Shown: positions 1 through 7,401, counted from the stretch's first letter. The stretch is 64,000 nt of DNA from Methylobacterium sp. J-076 (GCF_022829405.1 NZ_JAKSXW010000133.1:310001-374000), one strand, 5' to 3'. The notes: generated by a model from the letters alone, not told the origin. Numbers and translations: made by a program.

Positions 1-1
1 C

Positions 2-412
2 CGAGCCATGGTGGTCATGGCGCTCGCGGGCCGCGCCGGCGAGGAGGCCTTCGGCTACGGGCCGAGCACCGGCAGCCACGACGACCTGCAGCAGGCAACG
101 GCCATCGCCGCCGCCATCAGGGTGTCGTTCGGGCTCGGCGAGACGCTCCTGCATCGCCGGCACATGGACCGCGCCGACGAGATCCTCGAACACGACGCCG
201 ACCTGCGTGAGCAAGTCGAGGCCGACCTGCAGGCCTGCTACTCCGCGGCGCTCTCGTGCGTGCGGTTGAACAAGTCGTTGATCAAGTCCCTCGCCAAGCG
301 CCTGCTCGTCGACCTCGTCATCGAGGGGCCGACGTTCCTGCGCCTCGTCCGGGAGCACGAGGCCGCGATGGACGGCCATGCCGCGCTGACGATGGAGGCC
401 CGCCATGGATGA
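2..412 (+). CDS. FtsH/M41-type metallopeptidase, C-terminal fragment
   Basis: The reading frame is open at the left edge of the window, so this is the last ~136 residues of a longer protein. It contains the typical second half of a peptidase M41 domain: GRAGEEAFGYG, then STGSHDDLQQATAIA, where the Asp is the position of the third zinc ligand in FtsH proteases, then a long helical stretch. The HExxH motif and any AAA ATPase domain would lie upstream, outside the window. In FtsH these proteases degrade membrane and misfolded proteins. The gene lies on the mobile-element side of the comM junction, so it is probably cargo or an accessory copy rather than the housekeeping ftsH. Its stop overlaps the next ATG by 8 bp. 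Confidence 0.75.
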   Translation, partial: RAMVVMALAGRAGEEAFGYGPSTGSHDDLQQATAIAAAIRVSFGLGETLLHRRHMDRADEILEHDADLREQVEADLQACYSAALSCVRLNKSLIKSLAKRLLVDLVIEGPTFLRLVREHEAAMDGHAALTMEARHG

Positions 413-626
413 GGCCGTCCTCGCCCTCCTGGGCACCCTAGTCGAGGTCCGTGCCGAGCTCGGCCAGGCCGTCTACGAAAGCGCCGTGGAGCGGGCCAGG
501 GTCGCGGTCGCCCACGAGTGCCTCGTCGAGGCCGAGCGCAGGGCGATCCTCGCCGGCCGAAGGCCTCGATCCGACGAACCGGGATGCGTCGTCCTGCGCT
601 TCCCCGATGCCGCCGCGCGGGATTGA
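405..626 (+). CDS. small hypothetical protein downstream of M41 peptidase
   Basis: This 73-residue acidic protein begins with an ATG inside the last codons of the M41 peptidase gene (8-bp overlap), which suggests translational coupling. The first ~45 residues (LGTLVEVRAELGQAVYESAVERARVAV) are predicted helical. The tail ends in a short hydrophobic beta-like stretch (CVVLRFP). I recognise no family. The overlap is the main reason to believe it is expressed. Confidence 0.5.
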   Translation: MDEAVLALLGTLVEVRAELGQAVYESAVERARVAVAHECLVEAERRAILAGRRPRSDEPGCVVLRFPDAAARD

Positions 627-712
627 GGTGGTGTCGATGGCAACCTCGGGCACGGCGACGCCGCCGAAAAAGCGAGTCGCAAGAGTCGTTTGACCCCACG
701 GAGGTGAATGCT

Positions 713-976
713 GTGGATAACTTTTCGGGGCTTGAACGCGGCTTCCATGCCGGTTTTCGGGCCGGATGGGTCGCCCGGGTCGACGAGGTCCGGTCCGGGA
801 CCCTGGTCCGGCCAAGCCTCGATGGCAGCTGCCCATTTCCCACCGGCCAAGGATCGTCCAAGAACGGGATAGTCGATCCTTTTGCCCTCTCTAAAATACA
901 GACACTTAGCTGGTTAAGACTAGCTTTGGAAAATACGTCCCCGATACGTGCCTGGAGCCTCCGGAACACTGTCTAG
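713..976 (+). CDS. possible small hypothetical protein
   Basis: An 87-codon frame starts with GTG at 713, preceded at a good distance by ggagg (700-704). The N-terminus (GLERGFHAGFRAGWVARVDEV) looks like an amphipathic helix of the kind seen in small accessory-element proteins, but the second half is low in identity to anything I know. A competing ATG at 708 in another frame gives 52 codons. The ribosome-binding site is the only positive evidence, so this is a weak call. Confidence 0.25.
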   Translation: MDNFSGLERGFHAGFRAGWVARVDEVRSGTLVRPSLDGSCPFPTGQGSSKNGIVDPFALSKIQTLSWLRLALENTSPIRAWSLRNTV

Positions 977-1121
977 GAGAGCTACAGGAAGCTTGGCCTT
1001 GAGATTTTTGGGCTTGGCAAATGCCGGCGTGATCGTCAGGCTCATCTCATCGGGGGGCGGCGGCGAGCCGGCGAACCCCGGGACCAAGGCAGGCGGGACC
1101 ACGGCCCCGCCGGCAAAAGAA

Positions 1122-1148
1122 AAGCCCCGGCGGGGACCGCCGGGGCTT
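1122..1148 (-). terminator. hairpin with T-rich tail on the minus strand
   Basis: A perfect 12-bp stem (aagccccggcgg with ccgccggggctt) closes a 3-base loop. Read on the minus strand it is followed by ttttcttttg, the form of a Rho-independent terminator. Read on the plus strand it has no T-run. No convincing minus-strand gene lies to its right, so its transcript is unknown. Confidence 0.55.
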
Positions 1149-1189
1149 GACGGGTCTCGCGACCCAGAAAGCGGCTCCGGCCCCATGTT

Positions 1190-1199
1190 CACAAGGCAC
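1190..1199 (+). repeat. cacaaggcac leader motif, partial copy 1
   Basis: The ten bases cacaaggcac are shared with two longer copies (1388 and 1958) that each stand just upstream of a small ORF. Here the following bases diverge. The nearest downstream ATG (1267) opens only a 32-codon frame. Confidence 0.4.
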
Positions 1200-1387
1200 A
1201 GGCCGGTGCCAGCCGCGACCCAAGAGGAACCAAGGACACCGCGACGAGGGAGGTGCTAGGCGATCGATGGACGACCGTCAAACGGCCGGCCGAGGGCGGC
1301 GATGCCGCGAGGCCCAGGGGCCTGTCGAGAACCCGGCGGCATCCGTGCCGCCGCGGAGGGAATGACCGACGGACGGGGCGACCGACA

Positions 1388-1402
1388 CACAAGGCACGTC
1401 GC
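1388..1402 (+). repeat. cacaaggcacgtcgc leader motif, copy 2
   Basis: The 15-base string cacaaggcacgtcgc ends 35 bp before the ATG of the ORF at 1438. An identical copy ends 37 bp before the ATG at 2010. The matched position relative to two ORFs suggests a shared 5' control element or the edge of a duplicated unit. Confidence 0.55.
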
Positions 1403-1437
1403 CCGCGTCCGAGGACGAGCACCGAGAGGAACGCATC

Positions 1438-1917
1438 ATGAGGAAGTCGACGAAGCGCCCCCCTGACCAGGGCGGCGGAGGGGAAGTCGTGGCCGAGGCG
1501 CAGCGCGAGCTGCCCCTCGGGGTCGGGGGGAGCGCCAGGACCGGCTTCCCCCGTGTCTTCCGCCACCACGCGGAGGACACGCAGCGGTGCAGCTTCACCG
1601 TCGGGGGCGCCCGCTACGGCGGGCCGACCCCCTACGCGGACGGCGACATGGCCCTGGCCTTCGCCAGGGGCGCCCTCGCCGTAGCCGAGGCCATCCACGC
1701 GGACGGCGGCCGCTCGGTCCTGGTCTGCGCCCTGGGCGGCAGGACCGCGACGCTGCGCTGGCAGACCAAGGCGGCGCCGCGCCGGAACCGGGGAACCACG
1801 CTCACGCCCCTCCGCTACGCGCATGTCGGGATCGGGGACGTCACCGCGAGGATCGCCGCCCTCGCCCGGCTCGGGGAAGCGGAGGCCCGGCTCCCCCACG
1901 ACCACGACGAGGACTGA
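1438..1917 (+). CDS. hypothetical protein with integrase-arm-like segment
   Basis: This 159-residue protein has no family I recognise. Residues ~45-75 (CSFTVGGARYGGPTPYADGD followed by MALAFARGAL) resemble, by pattern, the N-terminal arm-type segment of the tyrosine recombinase at 2943 (DFVVGGVRYCGST, then EAEKVARAI). The C-terminus is acidic and His/Asp-rich. Its leader carries a 15-base motif shared with the next ORF. The similarity to the integrase arm was aligned by eye and is an inference; a DNA-binding role is possible but not shown. Confidence 0.5.
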   Translation: MRKSTKRPPDQGGGGEVVAEAQRELPLGVGGSARTGFPRVFRHHAEDTQRCSFTVGGARYGGPTPYADGDMALAFARGALAVAEAIHADGGRSVLVCALGGRTATLRWQTKAAPRRNRGTTLTPLRYAHVGIGDVTARIAALARLGEAEARLPHDHDED

Positions 1918-1957
1918 ACGCCGGGACGGACCCGGCACCGGGGCGGTGCGGAGCACT

Positions 1958-1972
1958 CACAAGGCACGTCGC
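1958..1972 (+). repeat. cacaaggcacgtcgc leader motif, copy 3
   Basis: This copy is identical over 15 bases to the one at 1388 and lies 570 bp away. It stands 37 bp before the ATG at 2010, close to the spacing seen for the previous ORF. Confidence 0.55.
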
Positions 1973-2009
1973 GCCGTCCCGGTCATCACCACGCCAAGAG
2001 GACATCACC

Positions 2010-2312
2010 ATGAGCGAGATCAGGAAGCACGTTCCCGAGGGGGAGCGTGATCGGGGAGGCGTGCGCGCCGCCCGGGGCACCGGGACGCCCCGCGAGGGCG
2101 ACGGCGCTGCGCGGATGCGTGCCCCGAAGGTCTACCGGCGCGGCTCCGACCCGGAGTTCCGGATGACCTTCGTCGTCGCGGACCGCCGTTACTACGGCCA
2201 CACCGGCCACGTCGACGAGGGCAAGGCGCGCGGCTGGGCCGACGCCGCCTACGCCGAGCGGCGGGAGGAGTGGCGCGCCCGCTCCGCCGCGATGGCCGCC
2301 CGGGGCCGGTAG
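2010..2312 (+). CDS. hypothetical protein with integrase-arm-like segment
   Basis: This protein has 100 residues. The first ~40 are charged and low in complexity. Residues ~48-85 (FRMTFVVADRRYYGHTGHVDEGK, then ARGWADAAYAER) follow the same strand-turn-strand-helix pattern as the start of the recombinase at 2943. The ATG was chosen because it follows the shared leader motif and an aagagga sequence. No enzyme motif is visible. It may be a stand-alone arm-site-binding domain, but this rests only on visual alignment. Confidence 0.5.
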   Translation: MSEIRKHVPEGERDRGGVRAARGTGTPREGDGAARMRAPKVYRRGSDPEFRMTFVVADRRYYGHTGHVDEGKARGWADAAYAERREEWRARSAAMAARGR

Positions 2313-2397
2313 GCCCGAATCCGGAGAGGGGCGACCCGCGCGACGGGTCGCATCGAGACGTCATTCGCCGCCGCCGGCGGCACGAAAGGATCCAACC

Positions 2398-2739
2398 ATG
2401 TTCACGTACACCCAGCGTGCGCCCCTCGGGGCGTGCGACCGGGGCCGCATGCCCGAAGCCACGGGCGGCGCCTCCGCATTCACCGGCACCCTGGTCCTCC
2501 TCTTCGACCGGGTCTTCACCCTGCGGGAGGCCGCCGACAGGCTCGGCATGTGCCTCCGCCAGGTCCGGGGCCACGTGGCCGCCGGCCGGTTGCGGGCCTT
2601 CGACGTCGGCGACGGCGTCGAGCGCCGCGCCCTCCGGGTCACCGACGACGACCTGGAGGAATTCGTCCGGCGGCGCATGCTCGCGCCGCCGATGCCCCGC
2701 GGCCGCGGCGGCCGGCGCTCCTCCCAGGGAGGGCGCTGA
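2398..2739 (+). CDS. excisionase-like helix-turn-helix protein
   Basis: The protein has 113 residues. The centre (TLREAADRLGMCLRQVRGHVAAGRLRAFDVG, then RVTDDDLEEFVRRR) is a typical MerR/Xis-type HTH_17 domain: a helix-turn-helix, a small wing and a C-terminal recognition helix ending in an FxxRR-like motif. Such proteins serve as recombination directionality factors or repressors next to integrases. It stands directly upstream of the recombinase, separated only by the truncated duplicate. The first ~35 residues are a variable extension. The HTH call is good; the excisionase role is inferred from position. Confidence 0.75.
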   Translation: MFTYTQRAPLGACDRGRMPEATGGASAFTGTLVLLFDRVFTLREAADRLGMCLRQVRGHVAAGRLRAFDVGDGVERRALRVTDDDLEEFVRRRMLAPPMPRGRGGRRSSQGGR

Positions 2740-3084
2740 GATGGCCAGGAAGCTCACGAGGGCGGTGAAGGGATCGCCGTACCGCCAGTACGACTTCGTC
2801 GTCGGCGGCGTCCGTCACTGCGGTTCCACCAAGAGGACCGGCGAGGCCGAGGCGGAGAAGTTCGCCCGCGCCATCCGCAGGAATGCCCGGGGCCAGCGGG
2901 CTCGCCGGCCCCTCGTCCCTTCCGGACAGGGAGGGCGCTAAGATGGCCAGGAAGCTCACGAGGGCGGTGAAGGGGTCGCCGTTCCGCCACTACGACTTCG
3001 TCGTCGGCGGCGTCCGCTACTGCGGCTCCACCAAGAAGACCGTCGAGGGCGAGGCCGAGAAGGTCGCCCGCGCCATCCGTAGGA
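2725..3084 (+). repeat. direct duplication of the integrase 5' end (period 202 bp)
   Basis: Bases 2725-2882 and 2927-3084 are near-identical copies, with about 13 mismatches in ~155 bp when aligned by eye. Each includes the gggcgct leader, the ATG and the first ~47 codons of the recombinase. Most changes are conservative or synonymous, which suggests a fairly recent duplication with both copies kept in frame. Confidence 0.85.
2741..2941 (+). CDS. truncated duplicate of the integrase N-terminus
   Basis: This 66-residue ORF begins MARKLTRAVKGSP and matches the first ~47 residues of the tyrosine recombinase that starts 1 bp after its stop codon. It then runs into an unrelated Arg/Pro-rich tail. 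It keeps its own ATG and the gggagggcgct leader, and lies 1 bp after the HTH gene's stop. In phage integrases this region binds arm-type sites. A free copy could compete with or modulate the recombinase, but it could equally be a non-functional leftover. Confidence 0.6.
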   Translation: MARKLTRAVKGSPYRQYDFVVGGVRHCGSTKRTGEAEAEKFARAIRRNARGQRARRPLVPSGQGGR

Positions 3085-4091
3085 AGGCGCTCGACGACGA
3101 GGTCGCGCGGCGGGCTGCCGAGGATGTCCTCGACATGACCTGGGCGGACGCAGTCGCCTCCTATCGGGAGGCGGCGAAGGCCAACACGTCCGCCCGGACT
3201 TTCGACCGATCCTTCAAGTGGCTGGAGGAGAGGATCGGCGCCACGACGCTCGTGAGCCGCATCGACAGGAAGGTCGTGGCCAAGCTCATCGCCGACCGCC
3301 GTGCGATGCCCGTGGCGAAGCAGGGCAAGGCGGACGTCGTCTCGAACGCGACGGTGAACAAGGAGGTGATCGCGGTGGTGCGGTTCGTGCTCGGTCACGT
3401 CAAGGACACCGAGCAGGCCTTCCTTCCCCGCGAGCCGCCCTGGCGCAAGCTCGTCCTGAAGGAGGAGCCCCGGCAGCGGGAGATGACCATCGATGAGGAG
3501 ATGCGGCTGGAGGTGATCCGCCCGGACGTGTGGCCCATTTTCAGGTTCGTGACGGTGACGGGCCTGCGCCGCGAGACCGCCATGATCAAAAAGGATCAGG
3601 TCCACTGGCGGGACGGTCTGATCAAGGTGGTCGGCAAGGGCAGGAAGCCCCATGACGTCCACATCACGCCCGAGGTCGAGGCCATCCTGAAGGCGGCGTG
3701 GGACGACGACCCCGTCGACGTCTTCACATTCGTCGCGAGCCGTCGTTCGCGTTCCGGCCCCGGTGCCTCGCCGTGCCCGGCCGGTGAGCGCCGGCCTGTG
3801 ACCTACGAAAGGATGGGCTACATCTGGAGGGAGATCTGCGAGGAGGCCGGGGTGACCGACCTCCACATCCCCGACCTGCGCAAGACCTGCGGGGCGCGGA
3901 TCGTAAGGGCCACCGGCGACCTGCTCGCGGCCAGCAAGGTGCTCAACCACGCCAGCATCCGGCAAACGGCGAAGGCTTACGCCCACATTACCGGCCAGGA
4001 CATCAAGACGCGATTGGCGCAGGTCGCGGCCGATCATGCGGAAAGGCGAAAGAGGTTCGTGCCGGACGGGCAGGCGGCGAGCATGCGCTAG
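2943..4091 (+). CDS. tyrosine recombinase (phage-type integrase)
   Basis: The protein has 382 residues. It has an N-terminal arm-type segment (1-50), a core-binding helical domain (~65-170) and a C-terminal catalytic domain. Catalytic residues seen are Arg in TGLRRETA (R209/R210), Lys near 232 (VGKGRK), Arg313 in PDLRKT, His336 in LNHASI and Tyr346 in AKAYAHI. The first His of the usual HxxR box is Pro310 here, an unusual change; some active family members tolerate changes in this box. An insert around 262-285 is Arg/Pro-rich. The start is the ATG right after the duplicate ORF. A strong hairpin follows the gene. It probably moves this element or a nested one. Confidence 0.9.
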   Translation: MARKLTRAVKGSPFRHYDFVVGGVRYCGSTKKTVEGEAEKVARAIRRKALDDEVARRAAEDVLDMTWADAVASYREAAKANTSARTFDRSFKWLEERIGATTLVSRIDRKVVAKLIADRRAMPVAKQGKADVVSNATVNKEVIAVVRFVLGHVKDTEQAFLPREPPWRKLVLKEEPRQREMTIDEEMRLEVIRPDVWPIFRFVTVTGLRRETAMIKKDQVHWRDGLIKVVGKGRKPHDVHITPEVEAILKAAWDDDPVDVFTFVASRRSRSGPGASPCPAGERRPVTYERMGYIWREICEEAGVTDLHIPDLRKTCGARIVRATGDLLAASKVLNHASIRQTAKAYAHITGQDIKTRLAQVAADHAERRKRFVPDGQAASMR

Positions 4092-4113
4092 GCATCGAAC
4101 CGAAATGAGGGAA

Positions 4114-4153
4114 CGAGAAAGCCCGGCGGGAGCCATCCCGCCGGGCTTTCTCG
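4114..4153. terminator. strong hairpin after the tyrosine recombinase
   Basis: A perfect 17-bp stem (cgagaaagcccggcggg and its complement) encloses a 6-base loop, 22 bp after the recombinase stop. The stem ends in ctttctcg on both strands, so it could end transcription from either side. Confidence 0.8.
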
Positions 4154-4653
4154 TGACCGGGCCGAAGGCCGGCGCCCGGCAGCGGCGAGAATGAGCAATC
4201 GGCATGACCCTCGAAACATCACCCAACGGACGACGGTCGCGGCGCTGGCTGCCGGGTTTATCGTGACTTCCCTCGTCGCAAAAAACTCCGTGGGCACCGG
4301 TTTGGAAGGGGGAAAACCGCCGGATTTTCCGTGGATTTTTCGGGACTCGCCATGCGCTTGAGGGCCTTTCCATGCCCCGAAGGACCATGTTGCCCGGCAG
4401 TCGACCTATCGGCATGCCCTGGGCGCCGGACGAAAAACATCAGGTTTCAGAATTATTTGTGCGGGCCAGCTTGTTAGCGCGCCACGATCAGTCACACCCG
4501 TCGCTGTAAGAATTCGTAATAGTACGTTAGTTGGCTCTAAAAATTCACCAGGTATTTCAACGACTTACGCGACGTATGTAGAATTTCGTGATTTTTGCGG
4601 GAGTGTCCTTGCAAGCCGTGCGTCCAAGATGCCTCTACTCCAAGCGACCGATC
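4154..4653. other. AT-richer non-coding block between the two recombinases
   Basis: About 500 bp contain no supported gene. Bases ~4440-4620 are markedly AT-richer than the rest of the window, with strings such as gaattcgtaatagtacgtta. Such blocks next to an integrase often hold attachment or accessory protein-binding sites, but I could not define a core site or paired repeat here. The block ends at the 3' end of the serine recombinase. Confidence 0.45.
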
Positions 4654-6267
4654 TCATTGAGATGACCGTTCGTCCTCCTCCTCGGCCATCATCTCCGCGA
4701 CGTGGACAGGGTCGTCGTCGAACGCCTTGACCACGATCTCCTTCCTGCCCGGCGTCAGGGCGGCGCGTCCGCGGGCGGCCGTCATCGGGTAGACCAGGGT
4801 CACCTGGTGGCGCGCGAAGGTCACGCGGGTCAGGGTCGAGCGCAGCTCCTGGCCGATGCGCGTGCGCAGGTCCGCGAGCTCCTCCTCCCCGTCGTTCTCC
4901 AACCGGGCGAAGAGCTCCGCGATGCGCCGCCGTCGCTGGTCGGGGCTCGGCTCGGCGGCCCGCCTCGCGCTGACGAGGCGGTGCTCGGCGAGCTCCGCCT
5001 CCAGCGCCTTGAGCCTGACCGAGAGGGCCATGGCGCGGTCCGAGGCGCCGTCGTCGCCCCGTTCGACCGCGTCGTAGATCCGTTCGCGCCTGGCCTTGGT
5101 GTCCTCGACCAGGCGGACGATGTCCGCCTCCGTCCTCGCGGCCGGCACGACGACGTTTTCCTTCCGGAGAAGGGTGCCCACGTCCAGCGCGCTGACCGCG
5201 CGCAGCACGATGCGCTCCGCGTCGACCACCTTCCATCGGCGCAGGTTCTCGCAGCCCGCGCCCCGATTGGCGTTCGAACAGACGAGGTAGGCCCCGCCGC
5301 CGCGCATGCCCTTGTTCTCCCGTGACATGCTGGCGCCGCATCCGCACCGCGCGAGCCCGCGCAGCAAGTTGGTGACGCCCTTCCCCGGAAGCCCTCTCAA
5401 AGTCGTCCGGCCGGCCTTCTTATCGTTCGCGGTGACGAAATCGTCCTCCGAGACGATGGCGGGAAAATAGTCCGCCACCGGCATCCCGACCGGCCTGCGG
5501 ACGCCGTCCTCGCCCCGCTTGAAAGCCTGGTACTCGCCTAGGACCGCGCGCCCCTCCAGCAGCTTCTGGACGTAGGATGGGTGCCAGCCGGACTTCGACA
5601 CGAAAGCGGGTTTCCCATCGCGGTTCAGGCGTAGGGCGACCTGCCGACGACCGTATCCCGCGATGGTCTCGACGAAGATTTGTCGGACGATCTCGACACG
5701 CTCAGGGATCTCGACGATCCTCCGCTTGCCGTCGACGACCTCCACCTTCAGCCACCCCGGCACGCGCGAGGTGATTACAGCGCCGCTCGCCCGCTTCGCG
5801 CCCCACGCCTCCTTCAGCCTCTCCGACTTCATCCGAGACTCGTCGTTGGCGCGCATCATCACCATGATCGCGCCGAAGATCGCCATCGGCTCCCTGTCCA
5901 CGCGCTCGGCCGACAGTTCCTGGCCGTCGGCCAGCGTGACGATGATTATGCCCGCGTTGATGACCTCCAGGAACGCGGGCATCACCTGCCGGATCCTGTC
6001 GCGTCCGAAGCGGTCCAGGCTCTCGATGACCAGGTAGGAGCCCCGTTCGATCCTCCCCTGCTCCACGAGCCTCAGGAACGCACCAAGCGCACCCTTGACG
6101 CGGTTGAAGCCGCGGAACGCGCTCACGCCGAGATCCTGGATGCTCTCGTCGATGACGAGGCCGCGCTCCGCGGCCCACTCGTCGGCCTTGTCGCGCTGGC
6201 GCCGAAGGCTGTCGCCGCGCAGCTGCTCGGGGCGGGAGAACCGGATGTAGGAGTAGACCTTGGGCAT
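4654..6267 (-). CDS. large serine recombinase
   Basis: The protein has 537 residues and the full architecture of a large serine integrase. It has a resolvase domain (1-150) with nucleophile Ser11 in YIRFSRPEQ and the conserved LDRFGRD (Arg86), then a recombinase domain (~165-290). A zinc ribbon follows with Cys308, Cys310, Cys330 and Cys339, then a coiled-coil-rich C-terminus (~365-460) and an acidic tail. These enzymes integrate DNA site-specifically through short attP/attB sites. The start codon lies only ~55 bp from the point where comM is interrupted, the usual position of an attachment site, so this enzyme is the likely agent of the insertion. Confidence 0.93.
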   Translation of the reverse strand: MPKVYSYIRFSRPEQLRGDSLRRQRDKADEWAAERGLVIDESIQDLGVSAFRGFNRVKGALGAFLRLVEQGRIERGSYLVIESLDRFGRDRIRQVMPAFLEVINAGIIIVTLADGQELSAERVDREPMAIFGAIMVMMRANDESRMKSERLKEAWGAKRASGAVITSRVPGWLKVEVVDGKRRIVEIPERVEIVRQIFVETIAGYGRRQVALRLNRDGKPAFVSKSGWHPSYVQKLLEGRAVLGEYQAFKRGEDGVRRPVGMPVADYFPAIVSEDDFVTANDKKAGRTTLRGLPGKGVTNLLRGLARCGCGASMSRENKGMRGGGAYLVCSNANRGAGCENLRRWKVVDAERIVLRAVSALDVGTLLRKENVVVPAARTEADIVRLVEDTKARRERIYDAVERGDDGASDRAMALSVRLKALEAELAEHRLVSARRAAEPSPDQRRRRIAELFARLENDGEEELADLRTRIGQELRSTLTRVTFARHQVTLVYPMTAARGRAALTPGRKEIVVKAFDDDPVHVAEMMAEEEDERSSQ

Positions 6268-6323
6268 GGCGCGGCGAGCCTAAGCCCAGGGTCGCCATCC
6301 GGTCAAACAAAGTGCCACGACAT
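6268..6323. other. probable hybrid attachment site (element/comM junction)
   Basis: Between the serine recombinase start codon and the last conserved comM codon lie about 55 bp that belong to neither gene. On the comM coding strand the sequence is normal up to the codons for GGHNLLM (to about 6321), then changes abruptly. This fits attL or attR formed by a large serine recombinase. The exact crossover dinucleotide cannot be fixed without the other end. Confidence 0.6.
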
Positions 6324-6965
6324 GAGCAGGTTGTGCCCCCCGGAGGCGGCGATCTCCAGGGCGCGCTTGGCCCCCTCCTGTCCCTTGATGTCGGCGAGGT
6401 CGGGAAGGGCCTCCTCCGCCGCGGCGACGGCCGGCACCGGCCGGGCCATCACCTGGCTGCCCTTGAAGTGGTTGGCGAGCTGGATCAGCGAGCGCGGCGC
6501 CAGCACGTCGAGTTCGCCCCCGGCCCAGGCCGCCTCCGGGCCGGTGGCGGCCGGGCAGATCAGCCCGAGCCCCCGCCCGGCCGCCGCCAGGGCCGCGGGC
6601 AACACGCCGTTGACCGGGGTGAGCGTGCCGTCGAGGGCGAGCTCCCCCAGGACGCAGTAGCCGGCCAGCGCGTCCGCGGGGATCGCGCCGATGGCGGCCA
6701 TCACCCCGAGCGCGATGGGCAGGTCGTAGTGCGAGCCCTCCTTCGGCAGGTCGGCCGGGGCGAGGTTGACGGTGATCCGCTTGGCCGGCAGGGCGAGGCC
6801 GGAGGCGATCAGGGCGCCGCGGACCCGCTCGCGCGACTCGGCCACCGCCTTGTCCGCCAGACCCACGACGGTGAAGTTCACCGCGCCCGGGAGGATCTGC
6901 ACCTGCACGTCGACGGCGCGCGCCTCGATTCCCTCGAAGGCGACGGTGGCGACGCGGGTGACCAT
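6303..6965 (-). pseudogene. comM: comM/yifB Mg-chelatase-like ATPase, truncated by insertion
   Basis: The 220-codon frame has the N-terminal Lon-protease-like domain of ComM/YifB (VTRVATVAFEGIEARAV, LPAKRITVNLAPADLPKEGS, DLPIALGVM). It continues into the start of the AAA domain (DLADIKGQEGAKRALEIAASGGHNLLM). It then breaks off just before the Walker A motif (normally VGPPGSGKS) and ends with five foreign residues and a stop. Full-length members have about 500 residues. ComM is a branch-migration helicase used in natural transformation. Without the ATPase core this fragment should be inactive. The missing part must lie beyond the left edge of the window. Confidence 0.88.
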
Positions 6966-7117
6966 CGGCGGGCGGGCTCCGGACTCTTCACGCACCCGCG
7001 ACGGGGTGTCGCAGGTGTGCGGGAAAATCCGTGGCGGCTCAAGCGGGTCGGTGGGGTGGAACCGGTGGCCCGCACAGGGGTTCGGGCTTCTGTCACAAAT
7101 CGGAAACGGAGACCGCC

Positions 7118-7384
7118 ATGCGCCTCGCCCCCGCCCTCGCCGCCCTCGCCTTCGCCGTGGCCCTCGCCCCCGCCCCCGCCGCCCGGGCGGACACGCCCCT
7201 GCCGGACGACCAGAAGGCCAAGGTCGAGGCGGTGCTGAAGCAGGAAGGGTTCACCAAGTGGAGCGAGATCGAGCTCGATGACGGCATGATCGAGGTGGAC
7301 GACGCCTACGACGCCGCGGGCAAGAAGTTCGACCTGAAGCTCGATCCCAAGACCCTGGCGATCGTGAAGCGCAAGAACGACTGA
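7118..7384 (+). CDS. small exported PepSY-domain protein
   Basis: The protein has 88 residues. An N-terminal signal peptide (hydrophobic Ala/Leu/Val core, cleavage likely after AARA) is followed by a PepSY-like domain of ~60 residues (VEAVLKQEGFTKWSEIELDDGMIEVDDAY, then KFDLKLDPKTLAIVKR). PepSY domains occur in periplasmic proteins thought to inhibit peptidases or bind metals. The ATG at 7118 was chosen because ggag lies seven bases upstream and the signal peptide begins there. A GC-rich hairpin follows the stop. Confidence 0.8.
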   Translation: MRLAPALAALAFAVALAPAPAARADTPLPDDQKAKVEAVLKQEGFTKWSEIELDDGMIEVDDAYDAAGKKFDLKLDPKTLAIVKRKND

Positions 7385-7401
7385 GCCCCCGAGCGTTCGA
7401 G

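Larger units (their letters stand above)
627..1437. other. long mostly non-coding stretch of the mobile element
   Basis: About 810 bp lack a recognised gene. Bases 880-1010 are clearly AT-richer than the surroundings. The stretch contains a hairpin with a T-rich tail on the minus strand at 1122-1148, a first partial copy of the cacaaggcac leader motif at 1190, and a possible 32-codon ORF from ATG 1267 to 1365 with gggagg about 12 bp upstream. One more possible short gene (713-976) is listed separately. No tRNA-like fold was recognised. Confidence 0.5.

Noticed and set aside
920..1192. 90-codon minus-strand ORF ending before the minus-strand hairpin region
   Set aside because: It reads through the hairpin at 1122-1148, is Pro-rich without recognisable motif and has no ribosome-binding site.
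4440..4620. tRNA gene as integration target beside the tyrosine recombinase
   Set aside because: No cloverleaf, T-loop (ggttcgaatcc-like) or CCA end could be recognised in this AT-richer block.
7031..7117. Longer start for the PepSY protein
   Set aside because: The extra 29 residues overlap the comM promoter side and would bury the signal peptide; the ATG at 7118 has a ribosome-binding site.
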